Shown: positions 13,145-25,275 of the stretch, one piece after another | Numbering within the stretch: the first letter of the stretch is position 1 | Layout of the letters: each line of letters begins with the position of its first letter | Assembly (NCBI GenBank): GCA_016785225.1 | Contig: JAFBJZ010000831.1 | Location: 2,676,001 to 2,740,000, forward strand | DNA from: Psettodes erumei | Taxonomy: Eukaryota; Chordata; Actinopteri; Pleuronectiformes; Psettodidae | Direction of reading: 5' to 3' | DNA: 64,000 nucleotides | The notes under the pieces: generated by a model | The model's input: the letters and a program-made list of their open reading frames with translations, nothing else | The model's database searches: none | What the model was told of the DNA's origin: nothing | Position numbers and translations under genes: made by a program

Positions 13145-13289
13145 GGGGGAGGGGGATGCAGGCGTCATGAACCATGAAAACAAGGGCTCAGGGAGCACAT
13201 AATTACTGTTGCATGTTAAAAGGCGTTTTGTTCCCTCATGGGAGGTCCACTGTCTTTTGTTTCTGTTTTTTGGGATTGTGTTTTTCCAG

Positions 13290-13354
13290 AATAAATAGCC
13301 TCCTGAGATCTCCGCAAGTTGTCAGTGAAAATAAATGGTTGTGCTGTAAAATAT
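13290..13354 (+). other. Possible 65-nt exon (weak)
   Basis: A strong pyrimidine tract (about 13257-13287, ending TTTTTCCAG) precedes 65 nt closed by GTAAGT at 13355. Only one frame is open (INSLLRSPQVV then SENKWLCCKI). No protein family is recognised. It would end in phase 1, and joined to the 32261 candidate it would create a stop codon, so the two do not form one coding chain. Confidence 0.18.
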
Positions 13355-13362
13355 GTAAGTAG

Positions 13363-16300
13363 AGGAAAAAAAGACCGGTCACATTTTTAAAAATGTACCT
13401 GTAATAACACGAGACGAGCACCCTCACAGACTCGGCTTCCAGTGTGGAGTTCTGAGTAAGGTCGAGTTCCCCATTTCTGGCCTATTTTGTGTTCACACTG
13501 GCTTTGTATAAAAGGACCAAAGGGACCAGTCCATCATGTGGACTGACAAGTACCTCATTCAGTGGACAGTTTTAGTGTGTATCACTCTGCATCATCAGCA
13601 CTACATGAACCCCAGCAGGGACCTCCAGTTCTGGGGACTGACAGGAGATCATGCAGCACTTTACTGCACCCCGTGTGCTCGTTGCCTTCTCGGCCGCCAC
13701 AAAGAGCTCATGCCCAAAGAAGTGGGTGGTTTAGCTTTTGAATTCATGGTGAAATTATACAACTGCTGTCATAAATTCAGCACTTACTGAACTTAGCAGT
13801 TTTAATTCTGTTCCTTTTGCATTTAGTCAAAGTTGAAATTGACTGACATGGACAGGTTTGCACCAGACAAATAAACTATATACATACGCAAATACTGTAC
13901 GTACACACAGAAACCCCACTGTCTGTCATTTATCATATGGGCCTCCAAACTCTTTGTGCAAGACCTGGATCATTATAAAATTCAAAATGAGGTACTTCCC
14001 ACACCCATCTGACCGAAAGAAATTTAAATTAAAAAAAGAGACCTGGAGTTCTTTCATTTGTGATCACCTTTTCTGACAACCCTCTTCATCAGCCCACGAG
14101 GAATCATTTAATCCCGCAGCAGCGTTAAAAATTGTGCCCTCTCGCCAGTAAAGGTCCAGTAGAATTTAAAGCAGATGGGAATATTTAAAAAGGCAGAGTA
14201 ATTGAGGGGAACTGGGGAGAATTTCGATAAAACCCAGGTGGAGGAAGCCTCACGTACACCTGGGAACAGCGACAGCATGGCTGATGTGATGGAGCGGACG
14301 GACGCAGTCAGTTTGGAAGTAGAAAAGCTAAAGACGGCGTGGAATGAAGTTCATTAGCAGTCTGGCACGCGGCACTCGCTAGTGTCTACGTGAGATCCTG
14401 CTGCGTTATGTCGGGCAGGTCACACACTGCTCCTTTTGAAACAGTCGAAAGGTCTGAGACCAACCAATATGAATATTAAATCCACTTAAAATTTAAGTCA
14501 CAGTGACATGGCATTTGTTATATTAGCATCTGAGGTTCTGTAAATTGTGTCGCTGCCGTTGACGCTGGCGCACGTCAAAGCTGAGAGATGAAGATTAAGA
14601 ATGTAGATCATTCTATTAGTTTATTAGAGGTGGACTCTCTTTAACCCAAGCAGTTTATGTAGGTTTATGATCATTCGTAATTACCGTAGTCAGACATGTT
14701 GAAATCAAACCTCTGCATATGGGATCTTTACTCTTAGTGACACTGAGTAGCGCTCGGTCACCTCAGCTTCTGTTTTGTGGGAGTTTTGCTCACGTCATTA
14801 GATTTTAGTTTAAGTGATGAAAGACAAAACAGCATCTTGTTGAACTCCTCATTCTTTCTGAATTCACACACTCACAGCCTCGCTCGCGCTGTCGTGTCCT
14901 TTATCTTCCTGTTGCTCATGTTAGCAAACTTAAGCTGCTGTGTAACTGACCCTGCTCAGTCACTGCGAGGCCTCGTCTCCGCCTGTGTCGACGTTTGTTT
15001 TTATCATTTACCATAATTGCCACTTGACACAGGCTTATTTCCCCATGTTTTGTGGCGATGCTTCTGCAGCAGGGTGTTTCCACGCATACACAGCTTCCAC
15101 TTGTAAACAACGCGGACTACAACAGTGACACATTTCTGTTGTGTCTGATCTGCTCGCCGGCACATTGGATTTGGAATGCAAAAAGAAAGAAAAGAAAAAC
15201 TGGGAGGACTAAGTGCTGACTCACAACTTTAATTCATCAGAGTGTTTACATCCCTATTGGAGCGAGGGTGTAGGGAAATGCTTCACTTGCCCTGCTGCCG
15301 TTTTCACTTCTTCCTCATTTTAAGTGCTTTTTGCATTCTTTCTGATTTAGGACCATGTACTGTATAATTGGATTTCCGTACTGTTCACCCTTAAAACCAA
15401 AATTCTGTGTTATGGTCGCTGGTTCATCTCAAGCCCAGTGCGCTGGAGCACGGAGCCAAAACAATAAACTTCCCACTGTAATAACTACACTGCAAAACAA
15501 AAACAGGAACGCAGTGCTCAGCCATCAAATATCTAACTGCTGAATTTGTCACCGCTAACAACCATTGTCTGTCAGTTAATCAAGTTGCAGTGCAATTAAA
15601 TTGTATTTAATATTTAATATATAGTTTATAATTAATGGAAAAAACGGTCGCAACCTTCTTACTCTCAGCAGCAAAGCAAATGTGCATGTTTCCTGTTCCT
15701 AATTGTTCCTTGGAGAAGAAATAATTATGAAAATCCAATTCACTTTCATCTTTTATTTTAATTTCTGCTAGTAAGTGTTTTGTATTTCTAGGTATTTTAC
15801 AGGAATTGTAAAGACACATAACTTGGATCAGCTCAGTGCCATTTGTTGACATATTACATTGTACATAACCCCATAATGTTAATGGTTTCTTCTGCAGATT
15901 AATCCAGCTACTGATCATTTTCCCTTTTCTTCTTTCTAGATTTTAGTTTAGTTTTAGTTAGGGTTAGTGAAGGTTTATCAGTCAAAACCCCCCCCCCCTC
16001 CATCCACCACTGTACTCTAACAGTGTAAACACCTCCTGCCTGGGAGCTTAAGCAGTTTTCTACTACACTGAACAGCCCCAGTAGTGCAGGAGGGGGTTAA
16101 GTGTTCGTGGCTCTTCGGGGCCGTTGTTGAAGCTGTTAATTAATCGAGCAATATTTAAAAATATGTATTTTAAAGTGTCTCTCAAATTGTTTGAGGATTT
16201 CAGTGGCCAGATTAGGGGAAAGTATGGGAGTAATACAAACTGCACTGACTGAAAGTTCATCCCCAAATGAGGATAAAAGGAAATGCAGCAGGGCTTACTA

Positions 16301-19300
16301 CTGAAATCATGAACAACATGATTTCTTGCCAAGTGATGTACCAAATACTTTTATAATAGCTGTCATCTTTACTACTTTGTTTATTTGTTTATTTTGCTGC
16401 TGCATGTCTGCAGTTTTGAAATATGGGATATTGAACCACTTCATCCTCTTAAGTGACTGACAGTTGTGTTTGTGTGTTCACCCAGCAGAAGAACTGCTTT
16501 TCTGTTCCATCCTCAGATGTATTTACAGCTTGAAAGCTGGGGCTCAAAGAAGGAAAAATAAAATCCTGTGCGGTTAATGTTTTCGACAGGGGCGGGTGAA
16601 AGATACCGTAAAGAGGTTGGAACTGTACTACCCACTGTGCATGCCACTGTAAGGTAAACTCCCCAGGATCCCTGTTAGTCACTGAGGCCATGATATGTTG
16701 TGCTGGGTGCCTGCGGGGCGTGTGCCACGCGGGTGATGCTGCTGCCTGTCAGGTGGCTTGTGGTGAGAGCTAATCCTGTTGAAAATAGAAATGTTTTCTG
16801 CCTCGGGACGGAGGGAGGAGGGGGTTGCAAGAGTGATGCGACCGGCCCCAAGGAGTCAGTCATCCATGTGCACAAGGAGAGATAGCCTAATCTTGTCGCA
16901 GACACGGGGGGGTTGGGGTGGGAGGTGGGGGGTGGGGGTGGAGGGGATGAAAGTCCCAAGCTATCAGAAGCAAAGACTTATGCTCAAGGAGATGATTTGT
17001 AAAATCATGCTAGCACATGATAGAAACTGAGGAAAGTTTTTATTTTTTTTCCTTCCCACAGGCTTTGCTGCTGTTGATCCGTAATTCACTTATGCATACA
17101 TTTATATCATTTATTATATCATACACTTGCCCTTGAAATTACTTCTGTTAAGCTTGCTAGTAGGATTTTGAAACAAGACTCCCATCGTCTATCATGCTCC
17201 AGTTTTACACTTCGCTTGGTTCCTAGCTCTCCATTTTAAATGTTTAAATGTTAAATGCTGTGCAGATGGTGTTTATCATTGACTCATCTCCTCTCTCCCC
17301 AGTACCCTGTTTTCTGTATGGGGTTCAGTTTCTATTAAGACTAAATGTGTCTGCTTTTGTTTTTTTATAGCTGTGATTATCCCAAGGTTGTTGAAGGTGA
17401 AGTTGCTTGTTTTCAGGTTATCCTATGATTGCTGCCGTCCCCCCTGACTGTGTTTACAATATGTCAGTTAAGCGTCCTTGTTGCCTTTGAGTCTCAGTTA
17501 TACTTCACAGAGTAACATGTGGTTGCTACGTGCTGCTGCGCATGCTGTGGCGGTGGCATGGCGGCGCTGGCGGTGGTGAAAGTGATATTCTCTGAGGTCC
17601 TGTCAAGTGTTTTGGAGTGGCAAGAATAATTTTTTGCAAGCCCAAGCAGGTGGCTGGCGAGTAGAGGAAACAATGGGCCAATTCCCTCATTGTGCCCTGC
17701 TCCACTATTAAATACCCCCCCAGCAGCAGGTTTGACACGGAGCTGACTTCCAGGTTTCACTCAAGCAGCTCCTTATGCATTATCGGAGAGAAGCCAAGCA
17801 CAGCATGTTTGACGTTGTGGCGCATGAGAATGCTTTATTTGGAACAACACCACGTCTCACATCAAATCACATGGTGAGCGCACATGGTAACGTAGGACGA
17901 GAGAATTGTCAGTGGTCACCTGATCACCTGCCTGCCAAAGTTGAAATGTAAACACAGGTGGTGCTGATATAAAAACAACAAATGTCAAACCCAGACTTTT
18001 ACGCATTCATCTGTTGGTTTATGTTTCACCGGCAAGGCAAGTATTAGCCAGCCAGCCAACCAGGCAAGTCACTATAAATGCATTATAAAGTAACTGTGTG
18101 CAACAACAACAAAAATCACATTAAAGGTATTACACTGTAGCTTTCACTCTATTGTCCATATGTGCTAGCATAGAGAAAATGAATAAGAAAATAAATAATT
18201 ATTGTTGTTGTTGCTTCTCAACTTTCATAGCTTCATGCATTTATTTTTGCAATATATTTCATCAGTAGCAACTGAATTAATTACTTATTTTGATTGCTGT
18301 GTTTATCAGTGCTGCTGCTCCATATTCCATATTAAAGAGCAGATGGCCTCGAATTTTGCCAATAGCAGCACAAAGTAAACATGTAATTAAATGCATTTGC
18401 TGTATTATAAAATTACTAACTGTGGTGGTGTATAAGTCCACATCAGGGAGCCAGTCAATTAGTAATCAGTCCCAGTCACAGTACTGTATTTATATATTAC
18501 CATATCTGATTTTAATTTAAGACAGAAGCTGCCACATGTGTCAGATGTTTAGTTTGGTTTCTTCCTTTGGTTACTCGCTCGTCGTAATCTCATCTTGGAT
18601 CCAAGTCTCTTTGATGACACTTTTATTTTCCTAGGCAAAACTTGCCATTAGGTGCTCCCCTGTAGCCTTGAGTGTAAAACACTGTAAAGAAAAATCAGCT
18701 ACTGGAAATGTGAATATTAATAACTTCACCAGCAGCTCTTCCCATTTTTATTTTTCTGTAATGAAGGAACAAATTAACAATGGCACCCACAACCTCTGAA
18801 ACACTCAAGGATCTCTCCCTGGCATTTCCAAAGCCTGATTGTCTCTCACCCACAGAGAGGGAAATGGAGCATGTTGTGATTACTGGCAGCAAGTGAGGAC
18901 GTGAGATCCAAAAGTGAAGGTGCAATACTACTGTACGCATTTGCAAGGAGCATCTTCCTTGTGAAATTTGTGCATGTGTAAATATATACCTATTGTGAAT
19001 TCATGATAGTTAATGCCAGTTGTTTTGTTTTTCCAATCCTAATTTATTTTTCAAACTCTGCCTGAGGTACATTTATGCAAGCTCCAGTCAATTAAAGACA
19101 CTTAATTCATCTATTATTTATCCAGAGAACTGAAGGTGTCCTTGCAGAAAGTTTTAAAGCTGTGAACGTGCATTTAAGTTGATTGTTTAAACCAGGAATG
19201 ATTTTATTCTGCAATCAACTGTTCAGAGTCACTGATGTCACACTTAATATGTTGTCCTCCTTTCTGGAACATCATCATGGTTGTTGTTTGTTTTATTTGC

Positions 19301-19803
19301 TACTCTATAATCAATGCATTTTATACTAGCAGTGGCTGAAATGACTATGTATATGTGATGGTGGTCGGTTGTAGTGAGCATCATTTTCAGCCACAGTGAG
19401 CAGCTGTTTTCAGTGAGGAGCGTTCATAAACCTGCCGCGCAGCCAAAGAGCCAGATATTTCCCTCAGGAGTTGGTGGAGATCAAAACAGAACTAAACGAA
19501 AAGTGAATACTGAACTTGAATTTGTTAGATGACCAGACACAAAACTCTGAATGAATTCTAATGCTGGTCCATATCTGCTGAATATGCTGTATCATTTTAA
19601 AATGTAAAGGTTTATACAGCATATGTACAATAAAAGAGTAATGCTGTGTGTCAACTTCAGGATGCAGCGGGTCAGGAGTCCTGCTCTTGACTACCTGTAA
19701 TGTCAAGACAAATATAATTATATGTAATATATGACAGTGATATATGATCATATTGCAGTATATATAACTATCTGATTTAATGCCGTTGTTTGGTCTCTTG
19801 CAG
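13363..19803. other. Non-coding stretch, no gene seen
   Basis: Short frames only. Simple features are a C run at 15988-15998 and the G-rich tract at 16906-16945 (listed separately). Overlapping frames between 17494 and 17880 on both strands lack recognisable domains. Around 15600-15640 and 18180-18260 the sequence is strongly AT-rich. Confidence 0.5.
16906..16945 (+). repeat. G-rich quadruplex-type tract
   Basis: Five to six runs of three or more G separated by one to three bases (T, TT, GAGGT-like loops) over 40 bases. This satisfies the usual four-run G-quadruplex pattern several times over. It is also read as a minus-strand proline-rich frame, which is an artefact. Confidence 0.75.
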
Positions 19804-19948
19804 GCGTCTGATCGATTGAAGAGGAATGCTGCGAGGGTATGTGGATTAAGGGGAGACGCTGCCCACCTCACACCTTCAGCCTCCCGCCTTCTGCACTGTA
19901 AGCAGCTCCAGCAGCTCTCTGGAATCAGCAGGCCAGCAATTACTGCCT
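19804..19948 (+). other. Candidate internal exon, 145 nt
   Basis: A good acceptor (TTGTTTGGTCTCTTGCAG ending at 19803) is followed by 145 nt richer in GC than its flanks, closed by CCT|GTGAGT at 19949. One frame stays open over the whole interval: it starts ASDRLKRNAARVCGLRGDAA, passes RLLHCKQLQQLSGIS and ends RPAITA with one spare base (phase 1). An internal GTATGT at 19837 offers an alternative 33-nt form. The peptide is not from a family I recognise, and joining this exon to the other candidates creates stops. It could be a coding exon of an unknown gene, an untranslated or lncRNA exon, or chance. Confidence 0.25.
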
Positions 19949-21987
19949 GTGAGTATTAATGCACCGCCCGAATTATGAGGCGTTCCTGCTGATCAGCACG
20001 CAGCGTACAGGATTTGAGTTTTAGTGGGTAAATCGAACATCGTCCTCACGCTCCGCTGTACTGAAGCGCTCTGGAACTGCAGACCTCCTCTGACACGGCC
20101 TCAAAATGGGACTGTTAAGAAAATTATGCAGACAACTGCGTGATGCCATCTCACGTGTTAGTGTGAGGCAGGGCTATACTTTAGTATGCGAGAACATCAA
20201 GATGGACTCGATAGATGCGTATAATGCGATACTACTCCTCTGATGAGCAGTGGAGTAGTATCGTGTGAGGAGTGCGAGCTCGTGAACATGGCTTTGCAAA
20301 TGTTTTTTGAGGAATGAAATTCACTTGACATGTTTGTTTTGTTTGCGTCACAGCACCTACTTTAATCAAGTAAACATGTCATTTCTAATGCTTCGAATCA
20401 CTGTGGACAGTTTAAACCAAAATCTTTCTCGAGCTTTCACCAAGTGCTGGCAGTGCCTAAACATAGAAACAACATAAAAATATTTAATAATGCCAGTTGC
20501 TACTAGCAAATATCATAATGATAAGATGAATGTGCTAAGCCAGTGTTGGATCTGAAGTTCAGCTTTCACTGGACTGAAGAAATGCAGGTGAATTAAGTGC
20601 TAACCACGAAATGCGTAAATTCATTTTCACTGTGATTGTACTGTTGTAGTTGATATCCATCTGCCTGTAACGTTATCATGCTTAATCAACAGCAGAAAGT
20701 GTTATTCATGGCCGGTCAATAAGAAAGTCATCTCCAGCAGCGCAGCCCTCTGGTGTCAGAGGTAATGCAGCTTGATAAGCACTGGAGCAGTAACACTTTC
20801 TGACAACTCACAGATGAATTATTAATCAGCACTAAAGTGATTTTTACACCCACTTGTATATGGACTGTCTGTGCTGGCGTTAACTACGGGAGATCGAAAT
20901 TTTACCACGTGATCAAGGTTTATGCCAGAAATAAATCTCAGTCGGAGACGTGATCCATTAAAGCACATTTGTGCACTGAAGAATAAATAGCCCTTCGGAG
21001 TTCAATTGGTATGATTTCCATTATTCACGTCAGATTATATAGCAGTGATATGTAATTCCTTGATTGGCACACCGTAAAAGGAGGTTAAACTGCCTGACCC
21101 CTGTAATGTGCTTCTAACCCTCGAAGAGCAGCTGTGGCATTATCATCATCATCAGTCAATTCAGTTCATTTTACTGTGTCAGACGTGTGGTGCATTGAAG
21201 GAAAAAGAGATAAAAGAAGAAGAAAAGAAGAGGTGAGATTAGGTATGAGCACAGATGTTGAGATATCATCATGATGTTCACTGGTAACTGATACTCTGAA
21301 ATACAGCCGTGTCACCTTATGATTTCATACGTCTGCCTGTCTCTTTTGATATTCCACTCACCATTAAGCCCCAGTCGTCCATTTTCATAGGTTTTCACTT
21401 TAACCCCATTACCCTACTTCTGCCGGTCTTTTGTTTTATTTCACCTCCTCCGTTGACTCGGCTACGCATTCGCTTTCCTTTCCCTAACTTGTTTCAATTG
21501 ATTCTTTTTGCAGCAGATTGCCAGGATATTGACTGAAACTTTTTTCCTTCTCCTTGTCAGTCTCATCCTATCTTAGGTTTGACTCTGTAACAGTGAGAAA
21601 TAGAAGAAAAATCTAAGGAGAAAAAAAATTGAGATCTATTAAGTTAGTGTACCTCAGCAATATGTCCAGCGGACTGTAACTATCTCCCCACGGATGACCA
21701 GACATCTCCGCTTTTCAAGGGAGGAGCATTACAGGAAGTGCCATCACTTCAGCTTCTCTGTATCAATTGCTGCAAAATGGCCAATTTCCTGTCTAGGATG
21801 TGTGTTTTCACATTTTTATCATCCCCTGCCGTAGTTATCTAGTTGCACTTAGGGCCATCAGTCATCGATGCTGCGTTGAGAGGAAGCCGATGTGCAGTAA
21901 AACTGACGGACGGCCTTCTGCATGACTGAAGATGTATGAGACGTGGAGGCGAGCGACTGGGGCTTTTTTTTTTCAATGTATTTTCAG
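19949..21987. other. Non-coding stretch, no gene seen
   Basis: Apart from the hairpin, only short frames. A purine-rich run at 21200-21232 follows an acceptor-like TTTTACTGTGTCAG and ends AG|GTGAGA; the resulting Lys/Glu-rich 50-nt reading is judged a product of the purine run. Confidence 0.45.
20226..20264 (+). other. Hairpin: 12-bp perfect stem
   Basis: CGATACTACTCC (20227-20238) and GGAGTAGTATCG (20252-20263) are exact reverse complements separated by a 13-nt loop, and a G:U pair can extend the base. The structure is short for a microRNA precursor and has no T-tail. Function unknown. Confidence 0.7.
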
Positions 21988-22161
21988 CGCTGCCATAAGG
22001 TGCCAATACAGAAAATAGCCATGCTTACCATGGCTGTGATTGAACAGTGCATTTTGGATGTGATGTCTGAGTCGTTGGACAACATAGTGGCTGACAGGCT
22101 CCCTGATGTTTTTTCTTTTTTCTTAGCTTTCCTTAGAAGAGTATTGGAACTGTGCATGTGA
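21988..22161 (+). other. Candidate terminal coding exon (weak)
   Basis: A T-rich tract ending GTATTTTCAG (21987) precedes a frame of 57 codons to a TGA at 22159-22161. The reading contains IAMLTMAVIEQCILDVMSES and ends FFLAFLRRVLELCM, giving alternating hydrophobic and charged residues suggestive of helices. No family is recognised. No AATAAA signal stands close behind it, and the phase does not fit the 19.8 kb candidate. An open frame of this length is not rare by chance. Confidence 0.15.
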
Positions 22162-25100
22162 AGTAATAATTCAGCCAAACAACATTTGGCAGAAGCTTTT
22201 GTCCAAAGCAATGTTTAAGTCACAAAAGAGTGTTTTAACCTGATTTTACTGCCAGAGCAACACCTCAGAAATCAATGTTTATGTGGTTAGAGTTGGATGT
22301 TTGGTCAGGTTACCATCTGGTCAGCACATAATGTATCACAGAGACTCTTATGAAGTGTTTCTGCTCTTTTACTGTTACTTGGCCCCCTTTTTTTTCCTCC
22401 CAGTGATTCTGTCAGTATACTAATTTTATAGCGCCACATACACTTTTTCAAGTATACTTTCACCAGTGCATCAGAGTCAACCTCAGGATGAACACGATGC
22501 TCAAGATCAAGAGAAAAATAGTCCATAAATAGTCCAAAAAGTAGTCCACACATCACCGTCTATTTAGCTTCCTGTCAACATGTTTCCTGTATCTGTGCTC
22601 AGTCACTTCTTCATCTATCTACACTTTCTTCACCATCCAGAATATGAATTTGATCCTTTCTTATATGCGTGCCACGTGATATTGCCAAACTCTAGAAAAC
22701 AATCAATCAATCAAACAGAGTGAATAATTCTAATAATTTGACAGAAAACAAAATATTCTGTTATCGCTGTATGAGGCTCAGAGTACCTCTCGCCGTATCT
22801 CAGCAAACTGTTCTGTGCTGTATCTCTGACACTAATTTGGAAGCCTTATTTTCCTCTATCATCAAATCCAATTAGGACTCAGTGTCTCTGAAATCACTAT
22901 AAACACCTTGGAGCCCCAGAAACTCGTACTTCTCATACTCACATTGACACTTCATTTTCAAATTAGCATAATCCTCTTAATTTCTGCGGAGAAAGTCTCA
23001 CTCTAACAAGCCATGTGGTCTGCATAACGATGATCATAATTAGTGAACTGATCTAAAACACCAAGTATTCAAGGCCTAAGATCAACAGTTGTCTGTTCTC
23101 CTCTTCTGCTCCATGGTAAGACACATGAAAAGCGGCTGCACTGTGCCGTAAGAGTGGAGATTACATATTCTCATCGCAGGATGACTGTCATGTACAGCAT
23201 CAGAAAATGATTCAGCATTTGCATGAGAACAATGAAAGGACACCTCTCAGCACCTTCTAATGACAAATGTTCTTGTTCGATGGCGTGCCCTCCACCGTGC
23301 ATACATAACCCCAATGACTTAACCTTTGGATTGTGAACATTCTCTGCTGCACAAAACTGCATCCATGTCGTCAAGACGGGAAGAATGTCAAGTAAAACAT
23401 CCTGAGATGCACCGACATGCCATTTAACTAATGGCTGTGAGTCAATGTGATTTTAATTGTTCCATTTAGAGATGAGAAAAATATCCCAGCCTTCGCTTTT
23501 CTTCATGAAGTCTGTGTATGGGATTTCTAAAAAGGAAAGCTCTTTCGGGCTTTCAGCACCGTGTTGGTGAAATTAGCTTCGGCCCCTCCTTGTTTTCATC
23601 ACAGCCACTGCATTTAAAACACGCTGCCCTGTCAGTCAAATACAGGATTTATCTGTAGGCATCATTCGATGCCCTGACTGTATTCGCTTGATGTGGATGA
23701 ATCTTTCCTCAAAGAACAGCTGCATGAAGCAGTCTGTTTATCATCAGTACCTGCCACGTAATTGGTTGTGCACGCTTTAGGGCACTGCATTGTTCGTTGT
23801 CCAATTAGAGGCAGTTTCCCCCAGTTGGCTCCTTTTGTTTCCAATACAAGTTGTCAAAAGTAGATAATCATGATGATTTGACCAAACGATGTATTAACAT
23901 CAACTGTTTGCAACCAAATGAGCTGCACAGGAATCTTCATTGGTATTTTTGGAAAAATCCATGCTTGATCTATCAGAACAAAACACCTGGACCTCCATGA
24001 GAGGCTGTTTCAACAAATAACAATTTTGACAGCAACACTCTGAAAATCATCCTACACAGTATTGTTTTCTTTGTGCCGTCTGATCACAAATGTGCACCGA
24101 TTACAACTAAAGATGAAGGAAAATGCTAACCCAAAATATGTACCTACTAAATAAACACATGAAACAGCTTATTTTTTTTACCTCTCATTCCATTGGCCCC
24201 TGCTGCTGCTGTTTGTTTATTACTGGCCTCCTGTTCTTGACATCATGTCAAGGTGCTGTATTTTCCTTGAAGCTACGGGCTGAATTTTATAACGTCAACT
24301 TTTTTTTTTTTCACCTGTATGTACGACTTTAGGTCACAAAACTCAGTGATCCTCAATAGACCACAACACACAACTTCCATGTTGTGATTTTACTGAGCTT
24401 TTCTTTTGACTTGCATGTACACTCAACTGCTAGTTTATAAGGTTCACCTAGCTAAAAACGAATGCCCTCTAATGCAGCTTGTCAATAAATCTTACCTTAC
24501 GTCATGATGGCCATAACTGTACTCGACCCTCTGCATTCCTTCATATAAACTGTGTGATAAAAATGTTTGACAGCACTCACACTTTTAACCATTATTTACA
24601 GACACTGACTCTTTTTAGCCGTCATGAAGTTCTACCTTGAAGTCAAAAGCAACAAATACACACCTGGAATTTTAAAAAGTCATCCGAAAAGAATTAAGAA
24701 ACACATGTACTATATCATGTGACAAAGTCTGACAGGCAGAGAGGATCAGTTGACTCACTTCTTATCCAGACAGATACAATATTTTATGCATTTCCATTAA
24801 TTTTAAGACACACAGCACTTTGTATTTCACGTTTTCTTCATTCAAGTCATGATATCTGTAACGCTGACACGATAGCAGTTTGCTGAGGACATGCACTTAT
24901 ACATTCAGCACATTTCCATGCTTAAACAGGAGAATATTTTTGTGATCCAAAATTTCCAATAGGGGTTTCTCCTACTGTTTTCTCCTAGTATATGTGAAAA
25001 TAATATGTATGCATTTTAACAATAGTTTTGAGATAATATGTAGTTAGCCCCTGGCTGCAGCTTACAATGTATTACCATGCTTTTGTGGTGACTGTTGCAT

Positions 25101-25275
25101 TTAAGATGAATGGGATTTTATGGTGAGGTGTGAATATTTGAAATAAAGAAAGGGTTTTTTGATGAAAATTTAGTCTCAGTGGTCAGGCAGTTACCTGAGA
25201 CAGCAGCTGTCTAGGCACAGAAGAGTGCTGTATTTCAAAGAAACATCCCCTTTATGCTATAAGCTTTTTCACATT
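22162..25275. other. Non-coding stretch, no gene seen
   Basis: Short frames only, with a CAAT tetranucleotide run near 22700-22713 and T runs near 22388 and 24300. No recognisable exon, promoter or repeat. Confidence 0.55.

Larger units (their letters stand above)
10992..13289. other. Non-coding stretch with CNE-like portion
   Basis: Up to about 12820 I see only short frames and A/T-rich sequence. From about 12840 to 13145 the texture changes: dense TAATTG/CAATTA homeodomain-core words, an E-box-like CACCTG and low simple-sequence content, ending in a perfect palindrome. This resembles vertebrate conserved non-coding elements, but conservation cannot be tested here. Confidence 0.35.

Noticed and set aside
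16675..16959. Proline-rich minus-strand frame
   Set aside because: Its Pro run is the complement of the G-rich tract; no other coding sign.
19464..19871. 135-codon minus-strand frame
   Set aside because: Composition is that of AT-rich non-coding DNA, no domain is visible, and it opposes the better-supported splice signals at 19.8 kb.
21183..21232. Lys/Glu-rich 50-nt microexon reading
   Set aside because: Low-complexity purine run; two frames are open simply because the sequence is nearly all A and G.
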